A model generated the notes under the pieces. The model searched no databases and had not been told where the DNA came from. It was given only the letters and a program-made list of their open reading frames with translations. Below, in pieces: positions 47,759 through 57,442 of a stretch of DNA of 64,000 bases. The stretch covers positions 1 to 64,000 of the forward strand of contig NZ_MLYR01000061.1 in NCBI RefSeq assembly GCF_001866655.1. The letters run 5' to 3'. The stretch comes from Bacillus sp. MUM 116. GTDB taxonomy: Bacteria > Bacillota > Bacilli > Bacillales > Cytobacillaceae. The translations under genes were made by a program, and so were the position numbers. The stretch's first letter is position 1; each line of letters starts with the position of its first letter.

Positions 47759-47974
47759 ACTCTCTTATCCCGAGCTGGTGGAGGGACAGGCCCGATGAAA
47801 CCCAGCAACCTGCTATATGAGGAAAGCAGTCGAAAAAAGGATATTCCTTTTTTAACTGGTCATTTTCTAAGCAAAGGTGCTAAACCTGAGGCAAGGCTAG
47901 ACCTTGAACGATAAGAGTGAAAGGCGCGGAAACAGTATGCTCTTGACCTTTCCTCAATTGGAAAGGTTTTTTGT
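47759..47974 (+). promoter_or_regulatory. SAM-I (S-box) riboswitch of metK
   Basis: Closing stem CTCTTATC / GATAAGAG around conserved S-box core GAGGGACAGGCCCGATGAAA, CAGCAACC and GGTGCTAAACC. The expression platform includes the terminator acctttcc / ggaaaggt plus T run at 47945-47974. SAM should cause termination, so metK is off when SAM is plentiful. Confidence 0.96.
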
Positions 47975-48151
47975 TTTGGTGCAATAATCTTTTATTTCTA
48001 CCCTTGAAAATGTACTATGGGTTGTTTTTCTCATAATATACCCGTATTTATTTCATACTACTAAGGGAATGAGTACCGTATCAACCCGAGGTTAAAAGGT
48101 TTTAGAAACCGGCACAATAACCTCATATAATAAATTTAGGAGGAATACAGA

Positions 48152-49351
48152 TTGTCAACAAAACGTCGTTTGTTTACTTCTGAATCAGTAACGGAAGGTC
48201 ACCCGGATAAAATTTGTGACCAGATTTCTGATTCCATTTTAGATGCCATTTTAGCCAAGGATGCGAATGCCCGCGTTGCAGCTGAGACTTCAGTTACAAC
48301 CGGACTTGTCCTTGTTGCCGGTGAAATCACCACTTCTACTTATGTGGATATTCCAAAAATTGTTCGTGAAACCATTAAGGGAATTGGTTATAATCGTGCA
48401 AAATATGGCTTTGACTCCGAAACCTGTGCGGTATTAACCTCGATTGATGAACAATCACCAGACATTGCAATGGGCGTTGATCAGGCACTTGAAGCACGTG
48501 AAGGTCAAATGTCCGATGAACAAATTGAAGCAATTGGTGCAGGGGACCAAGGTTTAATGTTTGGATTTGCTTGTAATGAAACTAAAGAGCTAATGCCTTT
48601 GCCAATTTCACTTGCACACAAGCTTGCTCGCCGTTTGACCGAGGTTCGTAAAGATGAGATACTCCCATACCTTCGTCCGGACGGAAAAACTCAGGTAACC
48701 GTTGAGTACGATGAAAACGATAAACCTGTTCGTATTGATACGATTGTTATTTCTACTCAGCACCATCCTGAAATTAGTCTTGAGCAAATTCAACGCAATT
48801 TGAAGGAATACGTGATTAACCCGGTAGTACCAAAAGAACTGATTGATGAAAATACAAAATACTTCATTAACCCTACAGGCCGTTTCGTAATTGGCGGACC
48901 TCAAGGGGATGCAGGTTTAACAGGCCGTAAAATTATCGTTGATACTTACGGTGGTTATGCCCGTCACGGCGGCGGCGCATTCTCCGGTAAGGATCCTACA
49001 AAGGTTGACCGTTCTGCAGCCTATGCGGCGCGTTATGTAGCGAAAAACATCGTTGCTGCCGGACTTGCCGAAAACTGTGAAGTACAGCTTGCTTATGCAA
49101 TTGGTGTAGCAAGACCGGTTTCCATTTCTGTTGATACTTTTGGTACTGGTAAGGTGAGCGAAGATATCTTGGTTGAGTTAGTAAGTAAAAACTTTGATCT
49201 TCGTCCTGCAGGCATTATCAGAATGCTTGACCTTCGCCGTCCGATTTATAAACAAACAGCAGCATACGGACATTTTGGACGTACAGATGTAGATCTTCCT
49301 TGGGAGCGTACAGATAAAGCAGATGCTTTAAGAGAACAAGCAAATCAATAA
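48152..49351 (+). CDS. metK: S-adenosylmethionine synthetase MetK
   Basis: Makes SAM from methionine and ATP. The 399-aa product has GHPDK near the N-terminus, [10 protein letters not shown] and [16 protein letters not shown]. Start is TTG 48152, with TAGGAGG 9 bases upstream and no better ATG. Regulated by the S-box leader. LuxS, encoded 28 kb away, recycles its downstream product. Confidence 0.97.
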   Translation: MSTKRRLFTSESVTEGHPDKICDQISDSILDAILAKDANARVAAETSVTTGLVLVAGEITTSTYVDIPKIVRETIKGIGYNRAKYGFDSETCAVLTSIDEQSPDIAMGVDQALEAREGQMSDEQIEAIGAGDQGLMFGFACNETKELMPLPISLAHKLARRLTEVRKDEILPYLRPDGKTQVTVEYDENDKPVRIDTIVISTQHHPEISLEQIQRNLKEYVINPVVPKELIDENTKYFINPTGRFVIGGPQGDAGLTGRKIIVDTYGGYARHGGGAFSGKDPTKVDRSAAYAARYVAKNIVAAGLAENCEVQLAYAIGVARPVSISVDTFGTGKVSEDILVELVSKNFDLRPAGIIRMLDLRRPIYKQTAAYGHFGRTDVDLPWERTDKADALREQANQ

Positions 49352-49358
49352 ATTTTTG

Positions 49359-49392
49359 AAAGAGAGTTACGGGAAACGCGTAACTCTCTTTT
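49359..49392 (+). terminator. Terminator of metK
   Basis: Stem aagagagttacg / cgtaactctctt followed by T-rich sequence. Confidence 0.9.
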
Positions 49393-49503
49393 CTTATTTT
49401 CGTCACATACATAAATAGTTAAAAGAATAGGATGTTTAAGTCACCCTAAAAAGGTGAAAACTGGATATTATCCAATTTCTAAATTAAAGTGGGTGAGTAC
49501 AGA

Positions 49504-51402
49504 ATGTGCGGCTTTATTGGCTGTGTCCATGATCAACCAAAAGATTGCAGTGAAGAGCAAAAACAGCAATTTAAAACCATGAATGATATCATTACACATC
49601 GTGGACCAGATGATGATGGATTTTACTATGATGATTATATCCAATTTGGGTTTCGCCGCTTAAGTATTATTGATATTGAAAGTGGACACCAGCCGTTAAC
49701 ATACGAAAATGAGCGTTATTGGATTATTTTTAATGGTGAAGTTTATAACTATGTTGAACTGCGTGAAGATCTTTTAAAGGAAGGCCTGGAATTTGCAACA
49801 AGCTCTGATACGGAGGTGATTATCGCTTTATACAGCCATCTAAAAGAACGTGCGGTTGAAAAACTTCGCGGCATGTTTGCCTTTGTCATTTGGGATAAAC
49901 AGGAGCAGCAACTTTTTGGAGCACGGGACCCGTTTGGGATAAAACCTTTTTTTTACTATGAAGATGAAGAAAGAACATTCTTTGCTTCCGAGAAAAAAAG
50001 CATTTTGCTGGCTCGGAAAAACGAAGTTCTGAATTATAATGCCCTGCAGCATTATTTTACCTATCAATTTGTCCCCGAACCGGAAACCTTATCATCAGGA
50101 ATAAAAAAATTAGAGCCGGGTCATTGTTTTACCAAGAAAATTGGTTCTTCTATGGAAATCAATAGATACTGGAGAGCTCAGTTTCATCCTGTAAACCGAT
50201 CGGAATCGGAAATAATGAAAGAAATAAGGGATGTATTAACTGAATCGGTAAAAATCCATATGCGAAGTGATGTACCCGTCGGCTCTTTCCTTTCTGGTGG
50301 GATTGATTCTTCGATTATTGTTTCACTAGCAAAGGAATTTCACCCGGCGATCAAAACGTTTTCTGTCGGTTTTGAACGGAATGGATTTAGTGAAATTGAT
50401 GTAGCGAAAGAAACAGCGGAAAAGCTTGGAGTTGAAAACATAAGCTATGTGATTCCACCGGAGGAATATATGGCTGAAATCCCAAAAATCATGTGGCATA
50501 TGGATGACCCTCTCGCTGACCCGGCATGTGTTCCGCTCTATTTTGTTGCCCGTGAAGCACGAAAGCATGTGACGGTTGTTCTCTCAGGTGAAGGGGCTGA
50601 CGAACTTTTTGGTGGATACAATATTTACCGGGAGCCGCAATCATTAGAAGTTTTTACTAAAATCCCAAGGATCGTGAAATTATTTTTAAAATGGATGGCA
50701 TCCGTTATGCCTGAAGGAACAAAGGGAAAAAGCTTTATTGAACGCGGGGTAACACCAATGGAAGAACGCTACATTGGCAACGCCAAAATGTTCACGGAAG
50801 AAGAAAAGCGAGAGTTATTAAATGTTTATCAGGAGGGCATATACTATACAGATATTACAAAGCCTTTATATCAAGAATCAACTGGATACAACCCGGTTGA
50901 TCGGATGCAGTATATCGATATTCATACATGGTTGCGCGGGGATATCTTGCTGAAGGCTGATAAAATGACGATGGCACATTCATTAGAACTGCGTGTCCCC
51001 TTTTTAGATAAGTCGGTTTTTACAGTTGCTTCGAAAATCCCTGAGAGTTTTAAAACAGCGAATGGTACGACAAAATATATTTTAAGAAAAGCAGTAGAGG
51101 GGATTGTACCAGACCATGTGTTACATCGTAAAAAACTTGGGTTTCCTGTACCCATCCGGCATTGGTTGAAGGACGAAATGAATGAATGGGCGAAATCGAT
51201 TATCCACGAAAGCGAAACCGACCATTTAATCAATAAAAGTTATTTATTGAAGCTATTGGATGATCATTGTCTGGGTAAAGGTGATTACAGCCGAAAAATC
51301 TGGACCGTGCTCATGTTTATGATTTGGCACCAGGTTTATATTGAAGAAAAGTATGCCTTTCAGCGGAATTTTAAAAGAGAACCGGCAGTATTAAAAAACT
51401 AA
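49504..51402 (+). CDS. asnB: Asparagine synthetase (glutamine-hydrolysing) AsnB
   Basis: Makes asparagine from aspartate, ATP and glutamine. The 632-aa product begins MCGFIGC, so C2 becomes the N-terminal nucleophile of the glutaminase domain after Met removal. The C-terminal synthetase domain has the PP-loop SGGIDSS. The catalytic Cys fixes the start at 49504, although the frame is open to 49489. It has its own terminator, so it is separate from metK. Confidence 0.97.
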   Translation: MCGFIGCVHDQPKDCSEEQKQQFKTMNDIITHRGPDDDGFYYDDYIQFGFRRLSIIDIESGHQPLTYENERYWIIFNGEVYNYVELREDLLKEGLEFATSSDTEVIIALYSHLKERAVEKLRGMFAFVIWDKQEQQLFGARDPFGIKPFFYYEDEERTFFASEKKSILLARKNEVLNYNALQHYFTYQFVPEPETLSSGIKKLEPGHCFTKKIGSSMEINRYWRAQFHPVNRSESEIMKEIRDVLTESVKIHMRSDVPVGSFLSGGIDSSIIVSLAKEFHPAIKTFSVGFERNGFSEIDVAKETAEKLGVENISYVIPPEEYMAEIPKIMWHMDDPLADPACVPLYFVAREARKHVTVVLSGEGADELFGGYNIYREPQSLEVFTKIPRIVKLFLKWMASVMPEGTKGKSFIERGVTPMEERYIGNAKMFTEEEKRELLNVYQEGIYYTDITKPLYQESTGYNPVDRMQYIDIHTWLRGDILLKADKMTMAHSLELRVPFLDKSVFTVASKIPESFKTANGTTKYILRKAVEGIVPDHVLHRKKLGFPVPIRHWLKDEMNEWAKSIIHESETDHLINKSYLLKLLDDHCLGKGDYSRKIWTVLMFMIWHQVYIEEKYAFQRNFKREPAVLKN

Positions 51403-51432
51403 GGGAACTTTACCATTATCCCTTAGTTTTTT
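51395..51432 (+). terminator. Terminator of asnB
   Basis: Stem aaactaaggga / tcccttagttt followed by a T run, overlapping the asnB stop codon. Confidence 0.9.
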
Positions 51433-51569
51433 GTTTGCAGTGATTTATATACTGGGCTTTTCTAAAAAAGTATATGAAATGATGACCTGTAAATGCATGT
51501 CATTTTTGTAACTTATGTTAAAATAAAATAAATATTAGGACGATGTTTTTGTATTTAGGAGGAAGGGTC

Positions 51570-52373
51570 ATGTGGAAGTGGGAAGCAGAAGGGGAGGCTA
51601 AGGCGGTTATTGTGATGGTGCATGGGGCAATGGAACACCATCGCCGCTACGGCTGGCTGATTGAAATGTGGAGAACATCGGGCTTTCATGTAATCATGGC
51701 CGATCTTCCCGGCCAAGGGATGACAACCAGATCCCGCAGAGGTCATATTGATTCCTTTGATGAATACATAATAGAAGTAAAGGAATGGGTACATGCTGCT
51801 TCCAGCTATAATTTACCTGTATTTTTACTAGGCCACAGTTTGGGTGGCTTAATCTCAATTCGACTTTTGCAAGAGGAAAAAATGAACATAGCCGGTATAA
51901 TTCTTTCTTCCCCTTGCCTTGGGCTTGTCAAAACTCCATCCAAATTTTTAGAGTTCCTAGCATTTGTTATGAATAGTATCTTTCCTTCCTTTCGAATCAA
52001 TTCGGGTTTAACTGTGGAAATGGCAACAAGGAATTTGAATGTCAGGGAAGCAGATGTAAATGATACCCTATATGTTACGAGGGTTTCTGTCCGATGGTAT
52101 CGAGAATTATCAGCGGCGATAAAACTTGCATTTATGAACCTAGAAAAGACACATGATGTTCCTATCCTTGTCATGCAAGGTGGCGATGATAAGATTGTCA
52201 ATAATAAAGCGGTGAAAAATTGGTTTAACCATGCGCCATTTTCTGAAAAAAGATATAAGGAATGGCCAAAATTATATCATGAAATATTCAATGAACCAGA
52301 GCGGGAAGAAGTATTTGAATACGCAAAGGATTTTGTTGCGAGTCAATTAAAAGCAATTGGGTACATTGTTTAA
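51570..52373 (+). CDS. ytpA: Lysophospholipase-like hydrolase YtpA
   Basis: A 267-aa alpha/beta hydrolase with nucleophile Ser in GHSLGG, Asp in QGGDDKIV and His near YHEIFNE. B. subtilis YtpA forms the phospholipid antibiotic bacilysocin; the same activity is inferred. AGGAGG precedes the ATG at 51570. It is followed directly by ytpB; ytoA, which I recall between asnB and ytpA in B. subtilis, is absent. Confidence 0.9.
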   Translation: MWKWEAEGEAKAVIVMVHGAMEHHRRYGWLIEMWRTSGFHVIMADLPGQGMTTRSRRGHIDSFDEYIIEVKEWVHAASSYNLPVFLLGHSLGGLISIRLLQEEKMNIAGIILSSPCLGLVKTPSKFLEFLAFVMNSIFPSFRINSGLTVEMATRNLNVREADVNDTLYVTRVSVRWYRELSAAIKLAFMNLEKTHDVPILVMQGGDDKIVNNKAVKNWFNHAPFSEKRYKEWPKLYHEIFNEPEREEVFEYAKDFVASQLKAIGYIV

Positions 52374-52386
52374 AAAGAGGTGTGGA

Positions 52387-53484
52387 ATGATGAGTTTCTC
52401 GATGACGCCAATTAATCTAATGTCGAATGTATACCGTAAAATCATTCCAGCTGTTCATCAAGAATTGAGCTATTGGAAAAAACGTGCGGAAAATATTCCT
52501 AATCAAGAATTAAGAACCCAGGCACTGGCCAGCATTGAACATAAAACATTCCACTGCGAAGGTGGTGCAATTCTGGCATTAACGGCAGGGAAGCATTATA
52601 AAAAAGCTGTGAAGTTTATTGTTGCTTATCAAACCATCAGCGATTATTTGGACAATCTTTGTGACAGAAGCACATCTCTTGATCCGAATGATTTTGCCGC
52701 CCTGCATGAATCCATGGCAGATGCACTTACTATAGAAGTCAAACGGAAAAATTATTATCGGCTGCGCGAAGACCAGGATGATGATGATTATTTATATGAT
52801 TTGGCCGCAACCTGCCGTTCAGTGCTAAGTGACATGGAAAATTATCCGCTGATTAAGAAATATCTTCATGAGCTTTGCAGCTATTATTGTGATTTGCAAA
52901 TTCACAAGCATGTGGTAAAAGAGGAACGTGTAGCTAGGCTAGAAAATTGGTTTGATCATTATAAAAATCAGCTTCCGGACATGGAGTGGTATGAGTTTTC
53001 CGCTTGCTCCGGTTCGACCCTTGGAATCTTTTGTCTTGTTTCCTATGCAATGCGGGAGGATTTCCAGGCAAAGGATGCGGATAATATTCGTAAAGGGTAT
53101 TTTCCTTATATACAGGGACTGCATATTTTATTAGATTATTTTATTGACCAAGAGGAAGACATTAAGGGCGGAGATTTAAATTTTTGTTTCTATTATGAAA
53201 ATCAGGAAAAGCTTTTTAAACGGTTAAAGCATTTTGTTTTAGAAGCGGACCGGCATACGGAATATCTTCCACATAAGAAATTCCATCAGCTCATTAATCG
53301 GGGGTTGTTGGGGATTTATTTATCAGATAGCAAAGTAAGGAAGCAAAAGAATGTTCGCAAATTAGCAAAGGAAATCATCAAAACCGGCGGAATCATTAGT
53401 TATTTCTTTTATATTAATGGACTGGCCTACCGGTCTTTTCAAAAATGGGTACCAACATTTGTAACAAGATTGATTGTAAAGTAA
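52387..53484 (+). CDS. ytpB: Tetraprenyl-beta-curcumene synthase YtpB
   Basis: Large-terpene synthase (DUF2600) converting tetraprenyl diphosphate to tetraprenyl-beta-curcumene, precursor of Bacillus sesquarterpenes found in spores. The 365-aa all-helical protein has the aspartate-rich motif DYLDNLCD (about residues 89-96). Two adjacent ATGs (52387, 52390) follow AGAGGTG. It is in an operon with ytpA. Confidence 0.92.
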   Translation: MMSFSMTPINLMSNVYRKIIPAVHQELSYWKKRAENIPNQELRTQALASIEHKTFHCEGGAILALTAGKHYKKAVKFIVAYQTISDYLDNLCDRSTSLDPNDFAALHESMADALTIEVKRKNYYRLREDQDDDDYLYDLAATCRSVLSDMENYPLIKKYLHELCSYYCDLQIHKHVVKEERVARLENWFDHYKNQLPDMEWYEFSACSGSTLGIFCLVSYAMREDFQAKDADNIRKGYFPYIQGLHILLDYFIDQEEDIKGGDLNFCFYYENQEKLFKRLKHFVLEADRHTEYLPHKKFHQLINRGLLGIYLSDSKVRKQKNVRKLAKEIIKTGGIISYFFYINGLAYRSFQKWVPTFVTRLIVK

Positions 53485-53513
53485 AAAACCAGGCCCCTAA
53501 AGCCTGGTTTTTA
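53484..53513. terminator. Terminator between ytpB and ytqB
   Basis: Stem aaaaccaggc / gcctggtttt between convergent genes, T runs on both sides. Confidence 0.9.
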
Positions 53514-54083
53514 ACGTTTCTCAATCGCTACAATAAATGGCGGGTTATTTTGCTGGTTAATAAATTGATAAGTTAAGACATGTGCAGACTTTTGATCGAT
53601 TTTTCGGCAATATTCCAGTAAGGCATCCCGCTCAATGGAACCTTCTTCATGCCCATGGTAAATGACCATAATGATAATTCCTTCCGGTTCCATAATTTCT
53701 AATAGTTGTTCTACTGCCGAAATGGTTGTATTGGGTTTCGTTACGATCGTTTTATCACTGCCTGGCAGATATCCCAAATTGAAAATTGCCCCTGTAATTC
53801 TACCATAATCAACAGCGAGAATTTTTTGTTTTATGTTCTCGTGTCCTTCATGCAAAAGTGTAACCCTTTCGAGCAAGCCATGTTCGGATAAACGGGCATG
53901 GCTTGCGGCAATCGCTTCTTCCTGAACATCAAAGCCATATACTTTGCCGGTTTCTCCAACAAGCTCAGCTAAAAAAAGGGTATCGTAGCCATTTCCAAGT
54001 GTTGCATCGATCGCGATATCACCGGGTTTTACAGCTTTGGTCAGTAACTTTTTGGCATAAGGAAGAATTCTCTCTAATTTCAT
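53511..54083 (-). CDS. mnmM: tRNA 5-aminomethyl-2-thiouridine methyltransferase MnmM (YtqB)
   Basis: Class I SAM methyltransferase of 190 aa, with the SAM-binding motif DATLGNGYDTLFLAELVG near the N-terminus and NLGYLPGSDK as a family block. B. subtilis YtqB (MnmM) methylates nm5s2U to mnm5s2U at the tRNA wobble position. AAGGGAGA precedes the ATG at 54083. It overlaps the ytqA stop by one base (TGATG). Confidence 0.9.
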   Translation of the reverse strand: MKLERILPYAKKLLTKAVKPGDIAIDATLGNGYDTLFLAELVGETGKVYGFDVQEEAIAASHARLSEHGLLERVTLLHEGHENIKQKILAVDYGRITGAIFNLGYLPGSDKTIVTKPNTTISAVEQLLEIMEPEGIIIMVIYHGHEEGSIERDALLEYCRKIDQKSAHVLTYQFINQQNNPPFIVAIEKR

Positions 54084-55039
54084 CAGATATTCTCCCTTTG
54101 AAAAAATTTCCCCTGCCAACTGTTTCTTCTTTTTAGCTCCGCATCAATTGAGTTCAAAACTTCCCATTTGTTTACACTCCACATCGGTCCGACCATAAGG
54201 TCAATCGGTCCGTCACCGGTAATCCGATGAACAATCATTTCAGGTGGTAAAATTTCTAATTGGTCACATACTAAGTTTACATAGTCCTCCTGAGAAAGAA
54301 ACTCGAGCATGCCCTTTTCATATTGTTTCACCATAGGCGTGCCTTTTAAAAGATGAAGTAAATGGATTTTAATTCCTTGAACATCCAGTTTTGCTACCGC
54401 GCGGGCAGTTTCCATCATCATTTCGTTTGTTTCAAGCGGGAGCCCATTAATAATATGTGAGCAAATGCGTATTCCATGTTTTCGTAATTTATTTACGCCA
54501 TCTACATAGCATTGAAAATCATGAGCACGGTTAATTAACAGGGCTGTTCGTTCGTGAACCGTTTGTAATCCAAGCTCAACCCAAAGATAGGTTCTTTCAT
54601 TTAATTCTGCCAGGTATTCGACCACATCATCTGGAAGACAATCCGGACGGGTAGCAATCGATAAACCGACAACCCCTTCTTGTTTGAGGACAGTCTCATA
54701 TTTCTCACGAAGGACCCGGGTGGGTGCATGGGTATTTGTGAAAGCTTGAAAATAGGCCATGTATTTGCCATCTTTCCATTTGGTGTGCATTTTTTCTTTT
54801 ATTTCACGAAATTGTGTTTCCAATGTTTCGGCACGGTTACCGGCAAAATCCCCAGAACCGGCAGCACTGCAAAAAGTGCACCCGCCGTGGGCAACCGTAC
54901 CATCGCGGTTCGGACAATCAAACCCGCCATCTAATGCCACTTTAAAAACTTTATGGCCGAATTGCTGGCGTAGATGGTAATTCCATGTATGGTACCGCTT
55001 ATCATCTAATGCATATGAAAAAGGTTTCGTTTCAAGCAT
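54083..55039 (-). CDS. mnmL: Radical SAM protein YtqA (MnmL)
   Basis: A 318-aa radical SAM enzyme with an unusual spacing of the cluster cysteines, C-x11-C-x2-C in CPNRDGTVAHGGCTFC. From literature I recall, YtqA/MnmL acts in the Gram-positive route to mnm5s2U together with MnmM. AAGGAGG precedes the ATG at 55039. Coupled to ytqB. Confidence 0.88.
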   Translation of the reverse strand: MLETKPFSYALDDKRYHTWNYHLRQQFGHKVFKVALDGGFDCPNRDGTVAHGGCTFCSAAGSGDFAGNRAETLETQFREIKEKMHTKWKDGKYMAYFQAFTNTHAPTRVLREKYETVLKQEGVVGLSIATRPDCLPDDVVEYLAELNERTYLWVELGLQTVHERTALLINRAHDFQCYVDGVNKLRKHGIRICSHIINGLPLETNEMMMETARAVAKLDVQGIKIHLLHLLKGTPMVKQYEKGMLEFLSQEDYVNLVCDQLEILPPEMIVHRITGDGPIDLMVGPMWSVNKWEVLNSIDAELKRRNSWQGKFFQRENI

Positions 55040-55213
55040 ACGAAAACCTCCTTATAAAAAATTTATATATAAGCACATAGAATAAATTTTATCATGAAGT
55101 AAAGCCATATCCAAATGGATTTTATTTGCTGTTATAGGAAAAGGAATCGGGAACAAAATAAGAATTGAAGCGGTACGCTTCAGGTGTAACAGCAATAGGA
55201 AAGGGGTTCTTAA

Positions 55214-55501
55214 ATGGCTACTCGTGAATCAATGAGTCATTTAATTCAGCAATGTGAGGATGCTATTCGGTTCGCTCAAGAGCAATATCGAGAAGGCAGC
55301 CTTCAACAGCATTACAACAATGATGATTATACACAAGCCTTACAAGGACTTGAAGAAACGTACCAGGACATTTGTAAAATGGCCCAATTCGCAAATTCAC
55401 AGCAGAGGGAACAACTCCACAGAATGAGACTGCAGCTGCAGCAGGTACAGAATACAATGATTTTACAGGGCCCCTATCAAAATACACAGATATTTGAGTG
55501 A
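55214..55501 (+). CDS. ytzC: DUF2524 protein YtzC
   Basis: A 95-aa Gln-rich helical protein: SHLIQQCEDAIRFAQEQY, then LQGLEETYQDICKMAQFANSQQREQL. It matches Bacillus YtzC, function unknown. AAAGGGG precedes the ATG. It forms a probable pair with the small gene that follows. Confidence 0.85.
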   Translation: MATRESMSHLIQQCEDAIRFAQEQYREGSLQQHYNNDDYTQALQGLEETYQDICKMAQFANSQQREQLHRMRLQLQQVQNTMILQGPYQNTQIFE

Positions 55502-55522
55502 ACATAAGAGGAGGAAAACCTG

Positions 55523-55687
55523 GTGAAAAAACGTTCGAAACAACAAAACCCGGAACAAAAAACACGTAATGGAATCAACAATAATGATTTGGAGTTAGGG
55601 CAGGATGTGGACTTGGTAAAACAAGCTAAAATGAAATATGAAAAATCAGGCGGCCAGCCTGTAAAATCGAAATTTCATCAAGAATAA
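55523..55687 (+). CDS. Small basic hydrophilic protein, unrecognised
   Basis: A 54-codon GTG-start frame beginning KKRSKQQNPEQKTRNG and ending with FHQE. It has an excellent AGGAGG 8 bases before GTG 55523, lies 21 bases after ytzC and is followed by a terminator. It is Lys/Gln/Asn-rich and lacks hydrophobic segments, as in many small spore-associated proteins, but I cannot assign a family. Confidence 0.65.
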   Translation: MKKRSKQQNPEQKTRNGINNNDLELGQDVDLVKQAKMKYEKSGGQPVKSKFHQE

Positions 55688-55713
55688 GACCAATCATCCT
55701 AACTTGGTCTATA

Positions 55714-55748
55714 CACCCTCAACGGTATGTTGAGGGTATTTATCTTTT
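55714..55748 (+). terminator. Terminator after the ytzC pair
   Basis: Stem accctcaac / gttgagggt followed by T-rich sequence. Confidence 0.8.
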
Positions 55749-55845
55749 CGTCGAAATAAGGCTAAGAAAAAGGATTGCACGTCAGGTAAAAGTAAACTAC
55801 ACTTATGTAGGGTTTCGAAATAATTAAATGTAAAGGAGAATTTTC

Positions 55846-57027
55846 ATGCCACGTGCACTATGGCTGTTAATTATCGGGATGGCAGTGAATTCCACTGGCT
55901 CTTCTTTTTTATGGCCTTTAAATACAATATATATCCACAATCATTTAGGAAAAAGTTTATCGATGGCCGGGGTTGTTCTCATGCTAAACTCTGGTGCGAG
56001 TGTCATTGGTAACCTAATTGGCGGAAGTTTTTTTGATAAGTATGGGGGTTATAAATCTATTCTAGCAGGCATTGGTATTTCATTGTTTGCGATTATTGGA
56101 CTTTCATTTTGGCATGGTTGGCCAGAATATGTGATCTTTTTGACCATCATTGGACTGGGGACAGGAATTATTTTTCCGGCAATGTACGCCATGGCTGGCT
56201 CGGTATGGATTGAGGGTGGACGTAAAGCCTTCAATGCAGTGTATGTTGCTCAAAACCTTGGTGTAGCTATCGGGGCCGCTCTTTGTGGAATTGTTGCAGA
56301 ATATTCCATGCAATTAATCTTTCTTGCAAATGCACTTATGTATATTATCTTTTTATTCATTGCAGTGTTTGGATATAGGAATATTACTGTAAGCCCTGTA
56401 AAACAAAAGATAAAGCCGGGAGAACCTATCCAGGTAAAAAACAAACAGAATCTAAAAGCATTATTGATCCTATGTTCTGGTTACTTGCTATGCTGGGTAG
56501 CTTATGTCCAATGGACCACAACCATTGCATCCTATACACAAGAAATCCATATTTCTTTATCAAAATACAGTTTGTTATGGACGATAAATGGTGCTCTCAT
56601 TGTTCTAGGTCAACCACTTTTAAGTAGTGTTTTAAAGCGCTGGGCTACTACGTTAAAGATACAGATGGTAACTGGAATTATTATTTTTATTATTTCTTTT
56701 GTCGTAGCTGGTAATTCTAGTGCTTTTCCTGGGTTTCTTGCAGGTATGATTATTTTAACAATTGGTGAAATGTTTATTTGGCCTGCGGTGCCAACCGTTG
56801 CGTTTTCCTTATCACCTAAGGGGCGGGAAGGATTTTATCAAGGAATTGTCAATAGCACCGCCACAGGAGGCAGAATGATTGGCCCGCTATTAGGCGGAAT
56901 CATCGCCGATTTATATAGCATGTCTACACTGTTTACCGTATTAATTGCATTATTTATAGTGGCCATCATCACAACATTCATCTACGATCGTGTAATGGTG
57001 ACAGGCACCGTTCGTAGACAAATCTAA
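55846..57027 (+). CDS. yttB: MFS transporter (YttB-like)
   Basis: A 393-aa major facilitator with 12 predicted helices. The MFS signature GGSFFDKYGGYKS lies between helices 2 and 3. It resembles multidrug-type exporters; the substrate is unknown. AAAGGAG precedes the ATG. Located just before leuS, like yttB in B. subtilis. Confidence 0.85.
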   Translation: MPRALWLLIIGMAVNSTGSSFLWPLNTIYIHNHLGKSLSMAGVVLMLNSGASVIGNLIGGSFFDKYGGYKSILAGIGISLFAIIGLSFWHGWPEYVIFLTIIGLGTGIIFPAMYAMAGSVWIEGGRKAFNAVYVAQNLGVAIGAALCGIVAEYSMQLIFLANALMYIIFLFIAVFGYRNITVSPVKQKIKPGEPIQVKNKQNLKALLILCSGYLLCWVAYVQWTTTIASYTQEIHISLSKYSLLWTINGALIVLGQPLLSSVLKRWATTLKIQMVTGIIIFIISFVVAGNSSAFPGFLAGMIILTIGEMFIWPAVPTVAFSLSPKGREGFYQGIVNSTATGGRMIGPLLGGIIADLYSMSTLFTVLIALFIVAIITTFIYDRVMVTGTVRRQI

Positions 57028-57046
57028 GGATTTGTCCACCTCACGC

Positions 57047-57082
57047 GGACAAAGGGGGCTTAGCACTCTCTTTGTCCTTTTT
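57047..57082 (+). terminator. Terminator of the MFS gene
   Basis: Stem ggacaaag / ctttgtcc followed by five T. Confidence 0.85.
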
Positions 57083-57133
57083 ATGTTTAAAATTTTAGGA
57101 ATGCGGCAATTCTGAATTTAGGCTTTTGTTTTC

Positions 57134-57162
57134 TTGCAAATTGCCGGGAAATTTTATACAAT
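57134..57162 (+). promoter_or_regulatory. Putative promoter of leuS
   Basis: TTGCAA at 57134-57139, a 17-bp spacer and TACAAT at 57157-57162, immediately upstream of the T-box leader. Confidence 0.7.
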
Positions 57163-57169
57163 ATCCGTA

Positions 57170-57422
57170 TATCTTTATATTGAAAAACATGGATTAGGAA
57201 TAGTAATGGTTCCTGCCCGTTTTTAGAGAATTGACGGCTGGTGAAAGTCAATCGGGTACATCATGAACTCGCCTAGGAGTTGCAGGCACGAAAGAAGAGT
57301 AATGTTTGCCGTTTACCGCGTTAAGGAGAATGAGCGAGTGTTTTCACACTAATGTGGGTGGTACCGCGGGAAGATACATACAATCCTCTCGTCCCTGTTT
57401 GGGATGAGAGGTTTTTTATTTT
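57170..57422 (+). promoter_or_regulatory. T-box riboswitch (Leu) upstream of leuS
   Basis: T-box sequence AATGTGGGTGGTACCGCG at 57352-57369. The specifier loop contains GAACTCG with CTC as the probable Leu specifier codon (57265-57271). The terminator is aatcctctcgtccc / gggatgagaggtt plus T run (about 57385-57420). Uncharged tRNA-Leu should promote read-through into leuS. Confidence 0.94.
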
Positions 57423-57442
57423 TTTATAGGAGGCAACAAACA

